Part shown: piece after piece, positions 26,476 through 39,309 of the stretch | How the letters are laid out: the number at the start of each line of letters is the position of its first letter | Numbering within the stretch: the stretch's first letter is position 1 | From: Lophius americanus | Taxonomy: Eukaryota > Chordata > Actinopteri > Lophiiformes > Lophiidae | Direction of reading: 5' to 3' | Length of the DNA: 64,000 nucleotides | NCBI GenBank assembly: GCA_037951165.1 | Contig: JBBDHG010000098.1 | Location: 1,098,001-1,162,000, forward strand | Translations under genes and position numbers: made by a program | The notes under the pieces: model-generated | What the model was told of the DNA's origin: nothing | Seen by the model: only the letters and a program-made list of their open reading frames with translations | Databases searched by the model: none

Positions 26476-26796
26476 AGGGCTGGGGTGAGGGTACGGGCTA
26501 AGGTTAGAGTGAGGGTTAGGGCTAATGTCAGGGTTAGGGTGAGGGTTAGGGTCATAGCTAAGGTCAGGGTTAGGGTTACGGTAAGGGCTAAGGGTAGGGT
26601 GTGGGTCAGGGCTAAGGTTAGGATGAGGGTCAGGGCTAAGGTTAGAGTTAGGATGAGGGTTAGGGCTAAGGGTAGGGTGTGGGTCAGGGCTAAGGTTAGG
26701 ATGAGGGTCAGGGCTAAGGGTAGGGTGAGGGTCAGGGCTAAGGTTAGAGTTAGGGTGAGGGTTAGGGCTAAGGTTATGGCTCAGCCAGTTAGGGCT
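26476..26796 (+). repeat. Telomere-like degenerate minisatellite
   Basis: About 320 bp built from AGGGTTAGGG, GGGTGAGGG, GGGCTAAGG and GGGTCAGGG hexamer variants on the plus strand. TTAGGG, the vertebrate telomere repeat, recurs but is interspersed with variants, with a higher-order unit of roughly 18-24 bp. The open frame across it (Arg-Val-rich) is a by-product. The G-rich strand could form quadruplexes. Confidence 0.9.
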
Positions 26797-27144
26797 CAGA
26801 TCTATCAGGCAGATCTACCAAATAGGCATCAGATGGTTCACTGTCGCATGATATGAAAATAGGCTAGTATATCAAATGTAGTCAAATTAATTTTTATCCT
26901 GTGGCTTTTAACCCAGGATGGGAATTTACATTTTTCCTGTTGGTCATATTGCGTTCTCTTTAACAGAAGCTTCGGGTTTATGTTATGCTATTTATTGACA
27001 GAACAGAATTTTGTTAACGTTTGTTATTTTTTCAAATGTGCTTTTAAATAAAGTTGAGTTGAGGAGTTCAGGAACAAGCCAATGTCTAAATTGTCAAAAC
27101 AAACGTGGAATGCGGCACACAATGTATTAAAATCGAAATGTTAG

Positions 27145-27470
27145 TGTTAGTGTTGGGAAAGGTTGGTTGTATATCTCCGCACTATGGGGAACTTTATATC
27201 CAAAAGTTTCCGGGCCAAGAGTTTTCTGGGCCTACGATTTAGTTCAGTTTAGTTAGTTTTGGTGCTTATGAATCGACTCGAGCAGATCTATCTTGTATTC
27301 ATCGTATTTTACTCCAATACTTCATATTTTACTCAGTAGGGGGAGCTTTTTTAATGAAAACACTGTTTTTTCAGACATAAATTCACAAATAACATGAGCA
27401 GTTCATCAGGGGAATTACTTATGCGTGCAGGAGATTTAGAGCTTTTCGATGATATACACTTACAATTTAG
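27145..27470 (+). repeat. Dispersed repeat DR1, copy E
   Basis: GTGTTGGGAAAGGTTGGTTG, GAATCGACTCGAGCAGATCT, TCATATTTTACTCAGTAGGG and GGAGCTTTTTTAATGAAAAC are diagnostic, followed by a degraded 3' block. Confidence 0.8.
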
Positions 27471-30329
27471 GCATAGTTATTATAAAATCTGCACGACAGA
27501 CTCTCCTACATCTCTTTACAATACAGTCAGTCTTTTAACCCATCAGCCAAGTTTGAGCATCATCATGAAAGTCCTTTCCGCCCTTTTTGTTTGACTTTTG
27601 TTTGTGAGTCGTAAAGAGGCGTAGAGTCTTTCATCAGTGAGGACCTTTCATTGTTGAAGGCAAGAATTTGAAGCAGCTGAAGGAGGTACTTCTGAACTTC
27701 CTGTTAGATATGTGATATGTTTGAAACACTTGACCCGAGTGTCTGCATTAATGCACAAGCATGAAAGTCGGCGCATTGTCTTTAGCTTTATCTGTCCAAA
27801 AGTTTGGCGCCAGGCCTTTGCTGCTACATTGGAAACAACACTTACGAATAAAAAGCATCATAAAATAGAGTGTGTGAACCGACCATCCATACAATTCATT
27901 CAGCTCACATTTCTGCGCCATTCTTACACATCTCCCCACTTTTGACCTTGTTGTTGTTTTTACAATGTTTTTGGCGCCGTTACTTTATTAATCTATCATC
28001 AGTTGTTCCACTTAAAGGTGGAGGATTTATTGTCAACTCAGACGTGGAGGTGAGGTCACAGCGTATGATTGGTGCAGAAAGGCACTATAGTCATTGTTCC
28101 TGGGACCAGCAGGAAGTGTCGGCATGGGACTTCCTGCAGACCTGCTGCAGATAGTGTAGGTCTGAGGGGGCAGAGAGGTGCGTTTGTGTGTGGGTTCATG
28201 CGTGTGTCACTAAATTATTATGCCTTTGTTTACTTAGCTGATGTCACCTCAATTGTTTTTCTGTCGCTGACATATTTTCCTCACCATCCCTTCTCTGCAA
28301 AATGGTATTTTGTTTTTCTTTCGTTATGTCAAAATATTGTAAATTGTAAGTGCAGTCACACAACAATGAGGTTTTTCATGTTCTTTTTTTATACTTCAAC
28401 CTCCACTTCACTTTAATTTACCCACAATGACTTGCACAATAACATATGTCAGCATTTTGTAACTGCAGTCATATCTACAGGGGAAAAAAATGAGGCATGA
28501 TGACTGGGTATTGACGGCAGATGTTGGTATTGGATTTTATTGATTTGAGGATTTGCAGGAAAAATATGTTTGGAAATGATTTCAATCTGTAGGTGGTTGA
28601 TATGCAAAATTATCCTCAGACAAAAGTATCCAACAATCTTGCTTACAGTCGGATGTATATGACTGCAATGAGGTCAGTTAGAACTGAACTCATTAAAAGC
28701 AGAGGATGACATCATTCTGTGGGAAAAGAATCTGCTTGCAGCCAAACAAAATTGCCACTTAACTGCAACAATATCACAGAGTTGGATGTCTGTCGACCCA
28801 ACAATAGGTCCTCCAGAGCCTTTCTATTCCTCCTCTCTGTAAAACTATAGGTACGATAAATTTTGATGACACAACAGAGCCGCAGTATCTGGCAGAAAAT
28901 AACCATCTTGATTGTCCCTTCTCATGGAGATTTCTTTCTATTCTTTACTTTTTTCGCCTTTGCACAGTAATGATAACAATTTTCTCTTTTCGCTCTTTGT
29001 CGAGGCCTCTTTCTCTCACGTACTGTTGAAATGTGGTGCCTATGCCTTTTTTCTTTCTTTGTGCGGCAATGCTGAAAGCCTTTTGACCTACAAAGTAGGG
29101 TTTTGTTGATAGATTGATGCTTTCATGCGACGACATTAACTGAATTGCTGGTGTTCAGAGGCCCGTGGTGCCACTCTGGAATAAATGCCCTGGAATTTTC
29201 CCAAATAATCCAGCTGTGTGCCTATCCATGTGTGCTACAGCGTTAATCTCCTGGTAAAATCTAAAATATATATCTTTCTGTTTGTCGGACTGACTGGCTA
29301 CTTTTTACTTAACACTGTCTTTATCAAAGGGGTTGGATGGATGGAGGTGCAGTAACCTCAGACAGGAGCTCCTGAGCGATGGATATGGGCATGGAGAAGT
29401 CCAGGACTCATGGGATTTTGTGATTAATGCTGGTGTTAGCAATAGATGACAGTGTCAAAACATGATATCCAGAAGACCAACAAATTTTCATTAACTGTTC
29501 TTTAGACCACACACACCTCAACTCTCCAGAAAAAAACTTTCAGAATTTTGTTGCATAAACCTGCTAAATATAAGATGCTAGGACAAGATGTGCCCACCTG
29601 GGATAAAATGCTGACAGAGAGAGTACCTCCTTGGTTGAATAAAACATATGAATCAGCAGATTTGAGTCATCGAAGAAACTGCTTCAAATGAATAAGTCTT
29701 CAAAGACGAACACGTTAACCCTGAGAAGACTCAATCGGGGGCTGCACAACTAGCTGTAAATACAACAAGACTGATATACCATTATCACCCTATAAAAGCT
29801 TTATGGTTAATGTGACGAAAGCAGTTTCTATCAAGCATGAGAAACATTCCCAACTGTTACGACTGGAGCACAAAAAACAGGCTGGGTCTGAACTGGATAC
29901 ATACATTAGTGGATTAATACGTGACATGAGGAATTGCTGGTCATGACGATAAGATATCACAAACTGGCACATGAGGAAGGTGAAAGCGGATTAAATACAG
30001 GAGGAGGTAAGGTTGAATAAGAACAGAGAAGCTAAAAGAAGAAGAGGACTCTGTGACAAGACAGGATCAGGAAATCAATGTTTTCAAATGATAACAATAT
30101 TTTTTTTTAAAACATAAACTGACAAGACGGAACCTTTCGCCATCAGGGTTAAGGTGAGCCACATTTCTGACACCTGGTGAGAGTGTCAGAAGCTCTATAG
30201 TCTTGATGACAACCATCTCCTGACTCTCCGGCCACAAAGATCTTCTAATACCATCTGGGAATTTTTACAAAAAAAAAGTACTTGCCTCTTACAAACTAAA
30301 TTCAAGAGATGACTAAATTGTATTAATAA
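27471..30329. other. Non-coding stretch
   Basis: Nothing recognised apart from a short segment (29581-29603) repeated exactly at 34332-34354. Confidence 0.5.
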
Positions 30330-31015
30330 TTGGTTGCAGCTGGACTCATTTCACCCAGATTTTGATCACTACCAGCCTTGTTCAGTCACTCCGTCACTGA
30401 AATAGACCATCCAGAAGCAGGAAGGTGGTTGAAATAGTAAATTAGTCTGGAAACGGCCACAATGCTATTTCTATAGCTCTAATATATCCACAGTGAGACA
30501 CATAAACTACAAATTGAGAAGACTTGGAACAATAGTGAACCTTCCCAGATGTGGCTGACCTTCCAAAATTCCTCCAAGAGCACGGCAAAGAATCCTTCAG
30601 GAAGTCGTAAGGGATCCACAGAAAACATCCAAGGACTGGCAGGCCTCTCTCATGTCAATGATCAGTTTTCAAGGTTCCGCTGGGCAAAAAGGGCTTCCAC
30701 TGGAGAGTGGAGAAGCAAAAGCCTGTGCCTTCCACTCACCCAGAACATTAAGTCTCCTATGAATTTGGCCGCAGCGGCAGAGAGGGGTCTCTGATTCTAC
30801 ATGACCAGGAAAACTCGCCATAACAAGTGAAACGTTCTCCGTGCTCCTTTCAATTCAAGTTTGAAGGAGATTGTCGGGTCATCTGTCTTAGAGTTGAAGC
30901 TGAGTGTAACTGGGCCATGCATCAAATCAATGACCCCAAGCAGAAAAATATGTCCACCTCTGAAAGGCTCAAAAGGAACAAATTTTGTTTTAGAGTGGCC
31001 TTGTCTAAATCTAAA
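30330..31015 (+). mobile_element. Tc1-like transposase gene relic
   Basis: Several blocks match, by memory, the coding strand of fish Tc1-family transposase: AACCTTCCCAGATGTGGCTG, ATCCAAGGACTGGCAGGCCT, GGCAAAAAGGGCTTCCACTGG, GAGTTGAAGCTGAGTGTAAC and AATATGTCCACCTCTGAAAG. Blocks are in transposase order but separated by deletions, and the frame is broken. Terminal repeats were not found. Same family as 4407-4925 and 46035-46960. Confidence 0.75.
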
Positions 31016-32110
31016 AATACTAATTCACAATATTATAAGTATTTAAAATAACTCAGTGTGATTATTCTGCCTTTAACTTTTCAGCGCCCATACTAGAGCT
31101 GTTGATGATTTCTTTACATATACATAAAAGGTATTGTCAAGTCAAGGAGTTCAGAGGTCCTGAGACAGGAACCATCAAGACCCCTCTACCTTAAAACACA
31201 CACTCTGAAAAACACACACACACACACACATGCACAGCCGTCAAAGGACCCTTTGTGTGCTGTCGTTTTTTTCAGGGGAAATAGACTCTTTATGTCTCTG
31301 TGGGGAATATAAAGCAGTGATCACCTAATCACACACATTGGGAAACCAGTTAAAGACTACCACACATACACAACCACGAGCACACACAGACACACACATA
31401 ATTCCAATAAAGATATAAGTTCAAGCATGTACAGCAACACATACTCTGAATATAAACATTTGTACTGTCAAATATAAAAGAACACAACTTCCACATTTAC
31501 TGGCATGGGCTAAAGAAAACACACACATGCACGCACACACCCACACACACTCACACTCAAAGCAAACCGTCACAATGGGTCATTTATGTCCCTCTATGCA
31601 CCCCCACATTCATACTTGGCAGGCGGGTGACTGCTCTGTTGTTTCAGTGACCAGGAGGAGAAGTTATGTGCTCTTAATTTATACATCAGGAAACACATCT
31701 CTCTCTCTCCCCCTCTCTCTCTCAAACTCTCACACGAACACACAACAACACACACTCAGAAGCAATATTTCCAAGACACAGCTACATTTGAGAAGCAGAA
31801 AAAAAATCTAATAAACAAGCTTTACAGAAAAAAAGCAAGATTTGGAAAGCAAATAAGAACGAACCTCCATCTTTATTTTGTGAGAAAGGAGTAAAGAGCG
31901 AGGAGCAAAATGACCCAGAAACGTTCAACCACCCCAGGGCGAAAGTGTAATATTGATGAAGGTTTTAAGACCTCACCTATGGGCCGAGTGATGTGGCAGC
32001 TGTGCATGAGTTCCAAGAGCAAGATACAAATTGTGCTGTTGATTAAGAAAACCTCTTTAAAAAGATATGTATGTATATTTGAGTGTATGTGTTGGTGTGT
32101 GTACATGTGT

Positions 32111-32112
<2 letters not shown>

Positions 32113-32141
<29 letters not shown>
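32113..32141. repeat. (GT)n microsatellite
   Basis: About 14 GT units. Confidence 0.95.
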
Positions 32142-32145
<4 letters not shown>

Positions 32146-33967
32146 GCCCATTGAGAACCAGTCTCTCCCATGGGAACACAAGCACAGCTGAGAGTAAATG
32201 GCAATTACTGTGTTTAACTGTTTTATCCACGCTCTGAGGCAACTATACATCGCCGAAATCCACTCAACATCATTAAAACACATTTAATCACGCACATACA
32301 GCCACACTACAACGCGCGCGCGTGCGTCTGATGGGTTCTCCATGCCTGTCACATAGTCATTTACTCAACCCTGATGGAGTGATACAAATACCGGCAGACA
32401 TATTTCAATAATCTGCTGGAGCAAATTATGATATCTGATTAGCAAATGATGGAAAGGGCGTCTCACGCATGAAGCAGGCAGTTGATTTCTTAAGTTGATG
32501 ATTGACCCATCAGTTTAGAAATACAATATGGACATTTAATACATTGATCTGTGATGCCTACACGGTTCAAGAGGAAATTATTATGGGACAATACATGCGT
32601 TCAAATATCATGGTATCAATCTTAATTTGTTAAGACCTCAGCCATACAGGACAGATGGAAAAGACTGGGCTTGACCTCATGGATATTACTTGTAAAAATA
32701 AGTTTGGTAGACATGTGATCATATATCAGGCAAAGCATCCAGAGGAGAATTTAGAGGTAAGGTCCAAAAGGAAGCCAGAGTGAAATTAATGAGCAAACAC
32801 AGAGGTACATCAAACAGGTACAGAGGGAAGGGAAAACACCAACTACATTGCTTGTAAAGGAACAAAATGAGACACCGATCAGGTTAGGGCAGACAATCAA
32901 AACGGCGAGAAAACACAGGAAGTCTGAAAAGAGACGATAGATGAGTGACCAAATAAATAAGAAGACTCGGCGCATTCAATAACTAAATAAGGAAACAGGA
33001 TATTTGATGAGATATATAATAATGAACTTCATTATTTTTATTCACTTTATGAGATCCAATAGAGAGCAATATTTCTCAAATGGAGGTGACAGCACCCCTA
33101 GTAGTAGACTGTGGTACTGCAGGGGGTATCAAGCAATTTATTACAATGTTGTTATAAAATATACCATTGCGTATTGTGCTGGTTAAATTAAAATAATGCA
33201 AATGTAAATCCAATAAACCAAGTTATATATTCTGCATTCCAATTTTAAATGCAATTGTTAACTGCAGTTTACTACAAACAGAAAAAGAAACAAAATTATT
33301 TAAAACAAAGTCAACAGTTACAATTAAATTGCAACTACTATGGTATTTAATTCTAACTGCATGATGGCAAAACATTTTCATATGTTCAGTGATGTAAGTA
33401 AGTGTAAGTCGCAATCAAGATTGTCTTTAGTAAATCCGACACTGATTCAATTTTGAAAGAAGTTTGAGGGCCACTGCGTTAGAGCACTAAATAAAATGCC
33501 ACATTTTATTTAAAAAGAAAAGGGAAGAAAACAAAAAAATAATATAGTAACACATAAAAACAGAAAGACGGGAGAATTGTAACTATGCTAAATACTTCTT
33601 TGGAATTCTAAAATGAATAACTTATCAATAAACCCAAACCCCTGCAAGTATCCATGTACGTGCATTATTTGTGTTTGCGGATGACATGATGTGACGTGTA
33701 TTAATACAGCATGTGTTTCTCCTAATGCTTGTCTCTTGGCAGTTGCAGTAATGCCTGGATTTACGGTTGTTTATGTTAATAATCCATATAGCAACAACGC
33801 TTGAATCTGATTTTTTTTTTTTTTTTTGGAGCGGCGCAGAGACAGAAGGGGACAGTGAATGAACAGAGCAGAAAGACAGAAAGAAAGGTGCCTTCTCCCC
33901 CACCTTAATGTGAGCTGGCATTTGACAGGGATGTGTCAGACATGTGTGAGTAATGAGAGAGAATGGC

Positions 33968-33971
<4 letters not shown>

Positions 33972-34000
<29 letters not shown>
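33972..34000. repeat. (GT)n microsatellite
   Basis: About 14 GT units. Confidence 0.95.
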
Positions 34001-34568
34001 CTGTGTTTGGGTGCTCTGTGGTGGTATTTGCTGTTGCGGACCGAAAGACAGACAGACAGTTGTTCATTGGCCAGTTGGCTGCCATGGTCGCCGGGCTGGC
34101 ACACTGAGGTGGTCAGTATGAAATGAGTTGCGCCGCGTGTGTGTGTATGAATGAGAGCGTGTGCGTGCAAATGTCTGTGTGACTCACTCCCCCACCTGCG
34201 GGTAGACAGAGCAGTGCCAGCCGCGAGGCCTGGAGAACATTACTCACCGTCAGGAACGACGTCTCCTTTTGCTGCACACACACATGAACACACTATGCAC
34301 CACTGAATAATATTAAAGTCAATGTCCAGCGGGACAAGATGTGCCCACCTGGGACTTAAGAGCATACTTTCCCACAGAGAGATCAGAAAATCACAAAGCA
34401 TGCAGAGATTTTGTTTTTCTGTTTTTCTAAGCTTTGCATTGTCAATGTGAAATAAATCAATAACTGAGATGTTGCTTCAATGATCATGAGAAAAGTCTAC
34501 CGCTGACATGAAAAGGGTTGCAGGTTCTAGTCTTCATTTTATGTGGAATTATTTTGTGTGTAAACAAA

Positions 34569-34589
34569 ATATATATATATATATATATA
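34569..34589. repeat. (TA)n microsatellite
   Basis: About 10 AT units. Confidence 0.9.
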
Positions 34590-35039
34590 CATGGTTGAAA
34601 AGAAATAAGATATTATTTTGAAAGGTACACAACCATCCAATACGTCTTTTGGAAGCTTGAAGAGAAAGTTGAAACACTCTCACACAGAAACGCAGTGTGC
34701 AGAGTTTAAATGGAAACCTGAATTATGTTAATGGTCGGTCGGTTTTCACAAGTGAGAAACAACATTTTGAAATCATTTCAACTAGACATACCTAATTTTT
34801 TTTTACCTAACTTAGTCCACACAGCTTCTAAATGTTGGACGGGGTGAACTGTTAAAATGAAATGCAGAACCACTGAACAAAAAGCCAACAACCCCTTTTC
34901 ACTTTTTGGTTAAAAAAAAGGTGGATGTCTGGGTTTGAGTGTATGATCCTGATGAAATAACAGTTACTGCAGTCGATCTCCAAACCCCGAAAAGAAATCA
35001 TAAACGTCTATAATAAAATCATACAGCAGCGAAATGGCA

Positions 35040-35760
35040 GATTCGTCCTCTTCTTCTTCGGAACCAAATGAGACTTCAAGTCCCGCGTGTGACAGCGGAG
35101 CGTCTCTATTACAACACGGATGAGAAATAAAACAGCGTTTCGCTACAAAGCAGATCAGGCTTTGGCGCTGAAGCCGTGTGAGTGACACTGATCTCTCCGT
35201 GCTCGTGTGCGCGCACGCCTGATCTCCATCCGTCCATCCATCCATCCATCCGTTTACTCTAAGCTCTTAAGCAACGGCGCTGTTAAAAAGTCTCCTAAAA
35301 CTCTAAGCCAAGAGTAATAACACGAGCGGCGGGAGGATAACGTTGATGTAGTGTCAAACACACACAACTGACACCCAGTCTTACTACCGTGTTAACAAAA
35401 CCCATCACCGAATGTCCGTCCGTCTGAGGCGCGCGCTAATCTGCTCTTAATCATCAGCTCTTATTTACAAAAAAAAAAAAATTTAAAAGACTTTTTATTT
35501 TATTATTAATGCAGCGGCGGGGGGGAGGGAGGGAGCGAGGAAGAGGAGGGTGCTGGCGATAGCGGCGCTGGTGATTTTTCTGATTAAATGATGCCATCGT
35601 TGTGTCGGTGGATTAGGATGGGTATGGAAATAGATTAGTTCTGTGGTGGTTTTTACAGCATGATTGGCGGGCCTCCAGAACCTCTCTCCTCGCACTCCCT
35701 GCGCCGCTCTCTGAAGAGGAGCTGAGGTGTTTGGTTTATAGGCTGCTAGCACCACCCGCT
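35040..35760. promoter_or_regulatory. CpG-dense patch, possible orphan promoter
   Basis: CG dinucleotides are much denser here than in the surrounding CpG-poor DNA (for example around 35080-35220 and 35325-35435, with GCGCGC steps), with a G-rich run near 35515-35545. No coding exon of a known family is attached to it. A minus-strand frame with an acidic stretch (35245-34964) has no family I recognise. It may be the promoter of a distant or non-coding transcript. Confidence 0.3.
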
Positions 35761-35837
35761 GGTGAAGACAGACATGCTGTAAATACTAATCCCTAGGTGC
35801 CAAAGACGGAGAAAGAACGTCTGTACAGTTGGAAACA

Positions 35838-36088
35838 TTTGCATGTTCTCCCTGTGTTGGCACTGGTTCTCTCTTTGTACCCCAGTTTCCTCTCACAGTC
35901 CAAAAAAACATCCAACATAAGGGATCAGGTGACTCTGAGTTGATGTAACGGTTAATATCTGTTTTATCTCTTTCTATATGTTTGTTGTGTGAAGAAGTGT
36001 TGGTTTGTCTGTGGTGTACCAGTGTCAGCTGGGATGGACTCCAGCCTTCAGTCCTCCTGCACAGGATAAGATATTGCAGGAAATGGAA
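35838..36088 (+). repeat. Common fish dispersed repeat, near-complete
   Basis: TTGCATGTTCTCCCTGTGTT, TTTCCTCTCACAGTCC, GGTGACTCTGAGTTG, GTGTCAGCTGGGATGGACTC and ACAGGATAAGATATTGCAGG follow the order of a short dispersed repeat widespread in fish. Its ATGGATGG-type tail runs directly into the minisatellite. Confidence 0.65.
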
Positions 36089-36926
36089 GGATGGAGGTTT
36101 GTGCTTGTATGGATGGAGGTTTGTGCTTGTATGGGTGGAGGTTTGTGCTTGTATGGATGGAGGTTTGTGCTTTAATGGCTGGAGGTTTGTGCTAGTATGG
36201 ATGGAGGTTTGTGCTTGTATGGGTGGAGGTTTGTGCTTGTATAGATGGAGGTTTGTGCTTTAATGGCTGGAGGTTTGTGCTTGTATGGGTGGAGGTTTGT
36301 GCTTTAATGGGTGGAGGGTTGTGCTTGTATGGGTGGAGGTCTGTACTTGTATGGATGGAGGTTTCTGCTTGTATGGGTGGAGGTTTGTGCTTGTATGGGT
36401 GGAGGTTTGTGCTTGCATGGATGGAGGTTTGTGCTTGTATGGATGGAGGTTTGTGCTTGTATGGGAGGAGGTTTGTGCTTGTATGGATGGAGGTTTGTGC
36501 TTTAATGGGTGGAGGTTTGTGCTTGTATGGGTGGAGGTTTGTGCTTTTATGGGTGGAGGTTTGTGCTTTTATGGGTGGAGGTTTGTGCTTGTATGGGTGG
36601 AGGTTTGTGCTTGTATGGGTGGAGGTTTGTGCTTGTATGGGTGGAGGTTTGTGCTTGTATGGATGGAGGTTTGTGCTTGTATGGGTGGAGGTTTGTGCTT
36701 GTATGGATGGAGGTTTGTGCTTGTATGGGTGGAGGTTTGTGATTGTATGGGTGGAGGTTTGTGCTTGTATGGATGGAGGTTTGTGCTTGTATGGGTGGAG
36801 GTTTGTGTTTGTATGGATGGAGGTTTGTGCTTTAATGGGTGGAGGTTTGTGCTTGTATGGATGGAGGTTTGTGCTTGTATGGGTGGAGGTTTGTGCTTGT
36901 ATGGGTGGAGGTTTGTGCTTGTATGG
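36089..36926 (+). repeat. 22-bp minisatellite, ~38 copies
   Basis: The unit is GGTTTGTGCTTGTATGG plus ATGGA or GTGGA, with variants (CTTTAATGG, CTTTTATGG, CTTGCATGG) scattered along the array. Because 22 is not a multiple of 3 and the unit lacks stops, all three plus frames stay open and read a 22-residue repeat (GGLCLYGWRFVLVWMEVCAC and so on). No start context, splice signal or family supports translation. Confidence 0.95.
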
Positions 36927-38112
36927 AAGCTTTCTGTTGAAACAAAAGGGAAAAACCTGAATAAATGAACTACAATAATGTCGATACCTCTGTACATTAT
37001 ACCGGAGTCTGTAAATGATGTGATGGGTATTTGAATAATGGTGTTCTGGATGTGACCTTTATGGGTTTACCTAAATGTGTTTTGAGTGTGGCATGCATAA
37101 ATCTTAAGGAAGTGGTTTGGATGGATGGGAAATGGATGAACGGCAGGAATAAAGGTGGATTCATGCTTCAACAATAATGATGTGAGAGGATATGGATGCA
37201 GCCCCTTCTTCCGTACTTTGCATTCATTTTTGAGTGTATTTCTGCAGATTTTCACATAATTACCAGGTGCAAAATGCAGTAAAAACACCTGAAATGATTC
37301 AGAGCACCGCATAACCATAATTTGTAAAATGTCTACAAACATGACGAAGATAGAAAAACAGAAAAGCAAAAGAGTAATTAAACCTCTCCGTCTACATGTT
37401 GCAGGGAATTTAATGACGTCTCAGACCAAAGCTGTTGCGTGTTCATTAATCTCATCCTCCTTTACCATCACCATCTATGGATGTCGTCTACATTCTGAAA
37501 CCGCCATGTTCTGGCGGCATCCTCTACGTCGACATAAAGGATCCAAGGAAGTAAGTGGCCGCTGACGAATACGGCATTTGAAACAGACATATCTGCAAAT
37601 AAGTGAATGAGCCTTTACAATAATGCTGCATGCTGAAGTAAAACCAATGCCTTCTTGTACTGCACAGTTGTTTTTTCCAGTACTTCATTAAGAACACAGA
37701 GCCTTCCAATACTTCAACCTTCAGATAGTGTTAATCAGGTTTGCCAGTCAGAAATTACAAGCCAATGGCTGATTTTGATAAACGTGCAGTAGCTCCTAAC
37801 ATATTGCAACTTGGGTCAGCATGTTTTCTCTTTTCTAAATTTGCACTGCATGTGTTTATTTTTGTTTTGGGTGCTTGAGAATGCCTTACTTAGTCACCTT
37901 TCTCATCACGGTGGATCATCAGGGATCAAGATTACTGCCTCTTTACCACAATGGACTGATATAACACCCACATTTCTGCTGGTGACACACCGAGCCGCCC
38001 GTCTATCTCAGGGTAAGACACAAAGCTCTCAATTTACCAGTCGATCCACGTTCCAACCATCATCGTGTCATGACCTCTGGGTGGTGACCGAAAGAATGAG
38101 ATGAAAGATACA
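36927..38112. other. Non-coding stretch
   Basis: Nothing recognised. Confidence 0.5.
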
Positions 38113-38425
38113 AGCAGTTAGAATGAACTTCCTTGAAAGGGTGGCTGGGCTCAGCCTTAGAGATAAGGTGCCAAGCTCTTACATCCGGTGGGGGCTCATA
38201 GTGGAGCCGCTGCCCGTTTGTGTCCAAAGGAACCAGTTGGGCTCAAGCATTCGATTAGGATGCCTCCCTTTGGAGGTTTTCCATAGGTGAGTCCAAAGCT
38301 GGAGGGATTATATGTCTCCTCTGGCCAAGGAAGAGCAGGAGAGCATTGCTTGGGAGAGAGATGTCTGGAATCCTCTTTTTAGCCCACCACAACTTGACCC
38401 CTGATAAGCAGAAGGAATGGAATGA
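38113..38425 (+). mobile_element. LINE 3' fragment (non-LTR retrotransposon C-terminal coding end)
   Basis: AGGGTGGCTGGGCTCAGCCT, GGGGGCTCATAGTGGAGCCG, GGATGCCTCCCTTTGGAGG and AGAGATGTCTGGAATCCTC, ending near CTGATAAGCAGAAGGAATGG, follow the 3' coding end of a common fish LINE whose protein ends with a W.G.-H-x-x-RMP type motif. Frame broken. Confidence 0.75.
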
Positions 38426-39272
38426 TTATTGTTTCAATGAATCTGAGTTGAACTTTTTTTTTCTATTCTGCAATGTATTTCCCCTTGTTATATAGAAAAT
38501 CAGTGTATTCGACCATTGTGTGTTGAGGAAATGTGTGAAGTTCTGGAAAGGGACACTGACCACTCCTCCGCCCTTTGGCCTCAGGGACCAGCAGCCTCTG
38601 CTCCTCCATTCGGATTCAGAGACAAACAGAAACAAATCAAGTAGCTCTTCACACATGTATAAATGTACCACACTCACACATTGATTCTAAATGAGTGAAC
38701 CGAAGCCACTGATATCATCTGCTGTGGTGTGAGACCACGATCCCACCCAGGGTGACCGACGGCCTCTGCAGTCCCACCGCCTCAATCTGACTGGAGGATT
38801 GAGGGAAAGAGGAAGGAAGGGTAAAAAAAAGACAAATACAAGACAAACTGGACTTAAACGAAAGGAGAAAACGAGGAAGCATACAAAAGCAACAATGACA
38901 AAAACTCAAAGTGGCTCCACGTTCATTAATTAGAATTTCAAATTGGACAAACCCAAGATGACAGCGTTGCGCTTGTCAAATCAGATCATGCCCCGGCGGG
39001 GTGAGACAGAGGAAAGAGAGAGAAGGAGGCACACTGCTAAGAGCCAAATACCACTCTTAGTAGCTGAATGGGTGCCATCTCTCTCCCTCTCACTCTTTTT
39101 GCCTCTCTCTCTCTATCACTCCATTTCCTCTGATTACGCCGACCTCCTCCCCTCTGTCCCCACGTGAATGTCACAGCTGCCTTAACAAGAAGTGACAATT
39201 AAAACATCATCGCCGTCTCTCTGCTGAATAGGAAAGGCTTGCTGGGTCCCTGGCTCCTGTCCGGGTGGGGGG

Positions 39273-39275
<3 letters not shown>

Positions 39276-39307
<32 letters not shown>
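39276..39307. repeat. (GA)n microsatellite
   Basis: About 16 GA units. Confidence 0.95.

Positions 39308-39309
<2 letters not shown>

Larger units (their letters stand above)
31016..35039. other. Non-coding stretch with many CA/GT tracts
   Basis: No gene is recognised. Tracts at 31212-31230 (CA), 32113-32141 (GT), 33972-34000 (GT) and 34569-34589 (TA). Confidence 0.5.

Noticed and set aside
26485..26856. 123-codon Arg/Val-rich frame
   Set aside because: Direct reading of the telomere-like hexamer array.
33625..34170. 181-codon minus-strand frame with a His-Thr run
   Set aside because: It spans a GT microsatellite and homopolymers; no family resemblance.
34964..35245. 93-codon minus-strand frame with an acidic stretch, in CpG-rich DNA
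   Set aside because: Tempting as a first exon, but I recognise no family. Kept only as part of the CpG patch.
36089..36926. CRISPR-like regular repetition
   Set aside because: Units are head to tail without spacers in eukaryotic DNA; it is a minisatellite.
36211..36968. Open frames of 227 and 249 codons on plus, and 142 on minus
   Set aside because: They are artefacts of the 22-bp minisatellite, whose unit lacks stops in every plus frame. No family, splice or promoter support.
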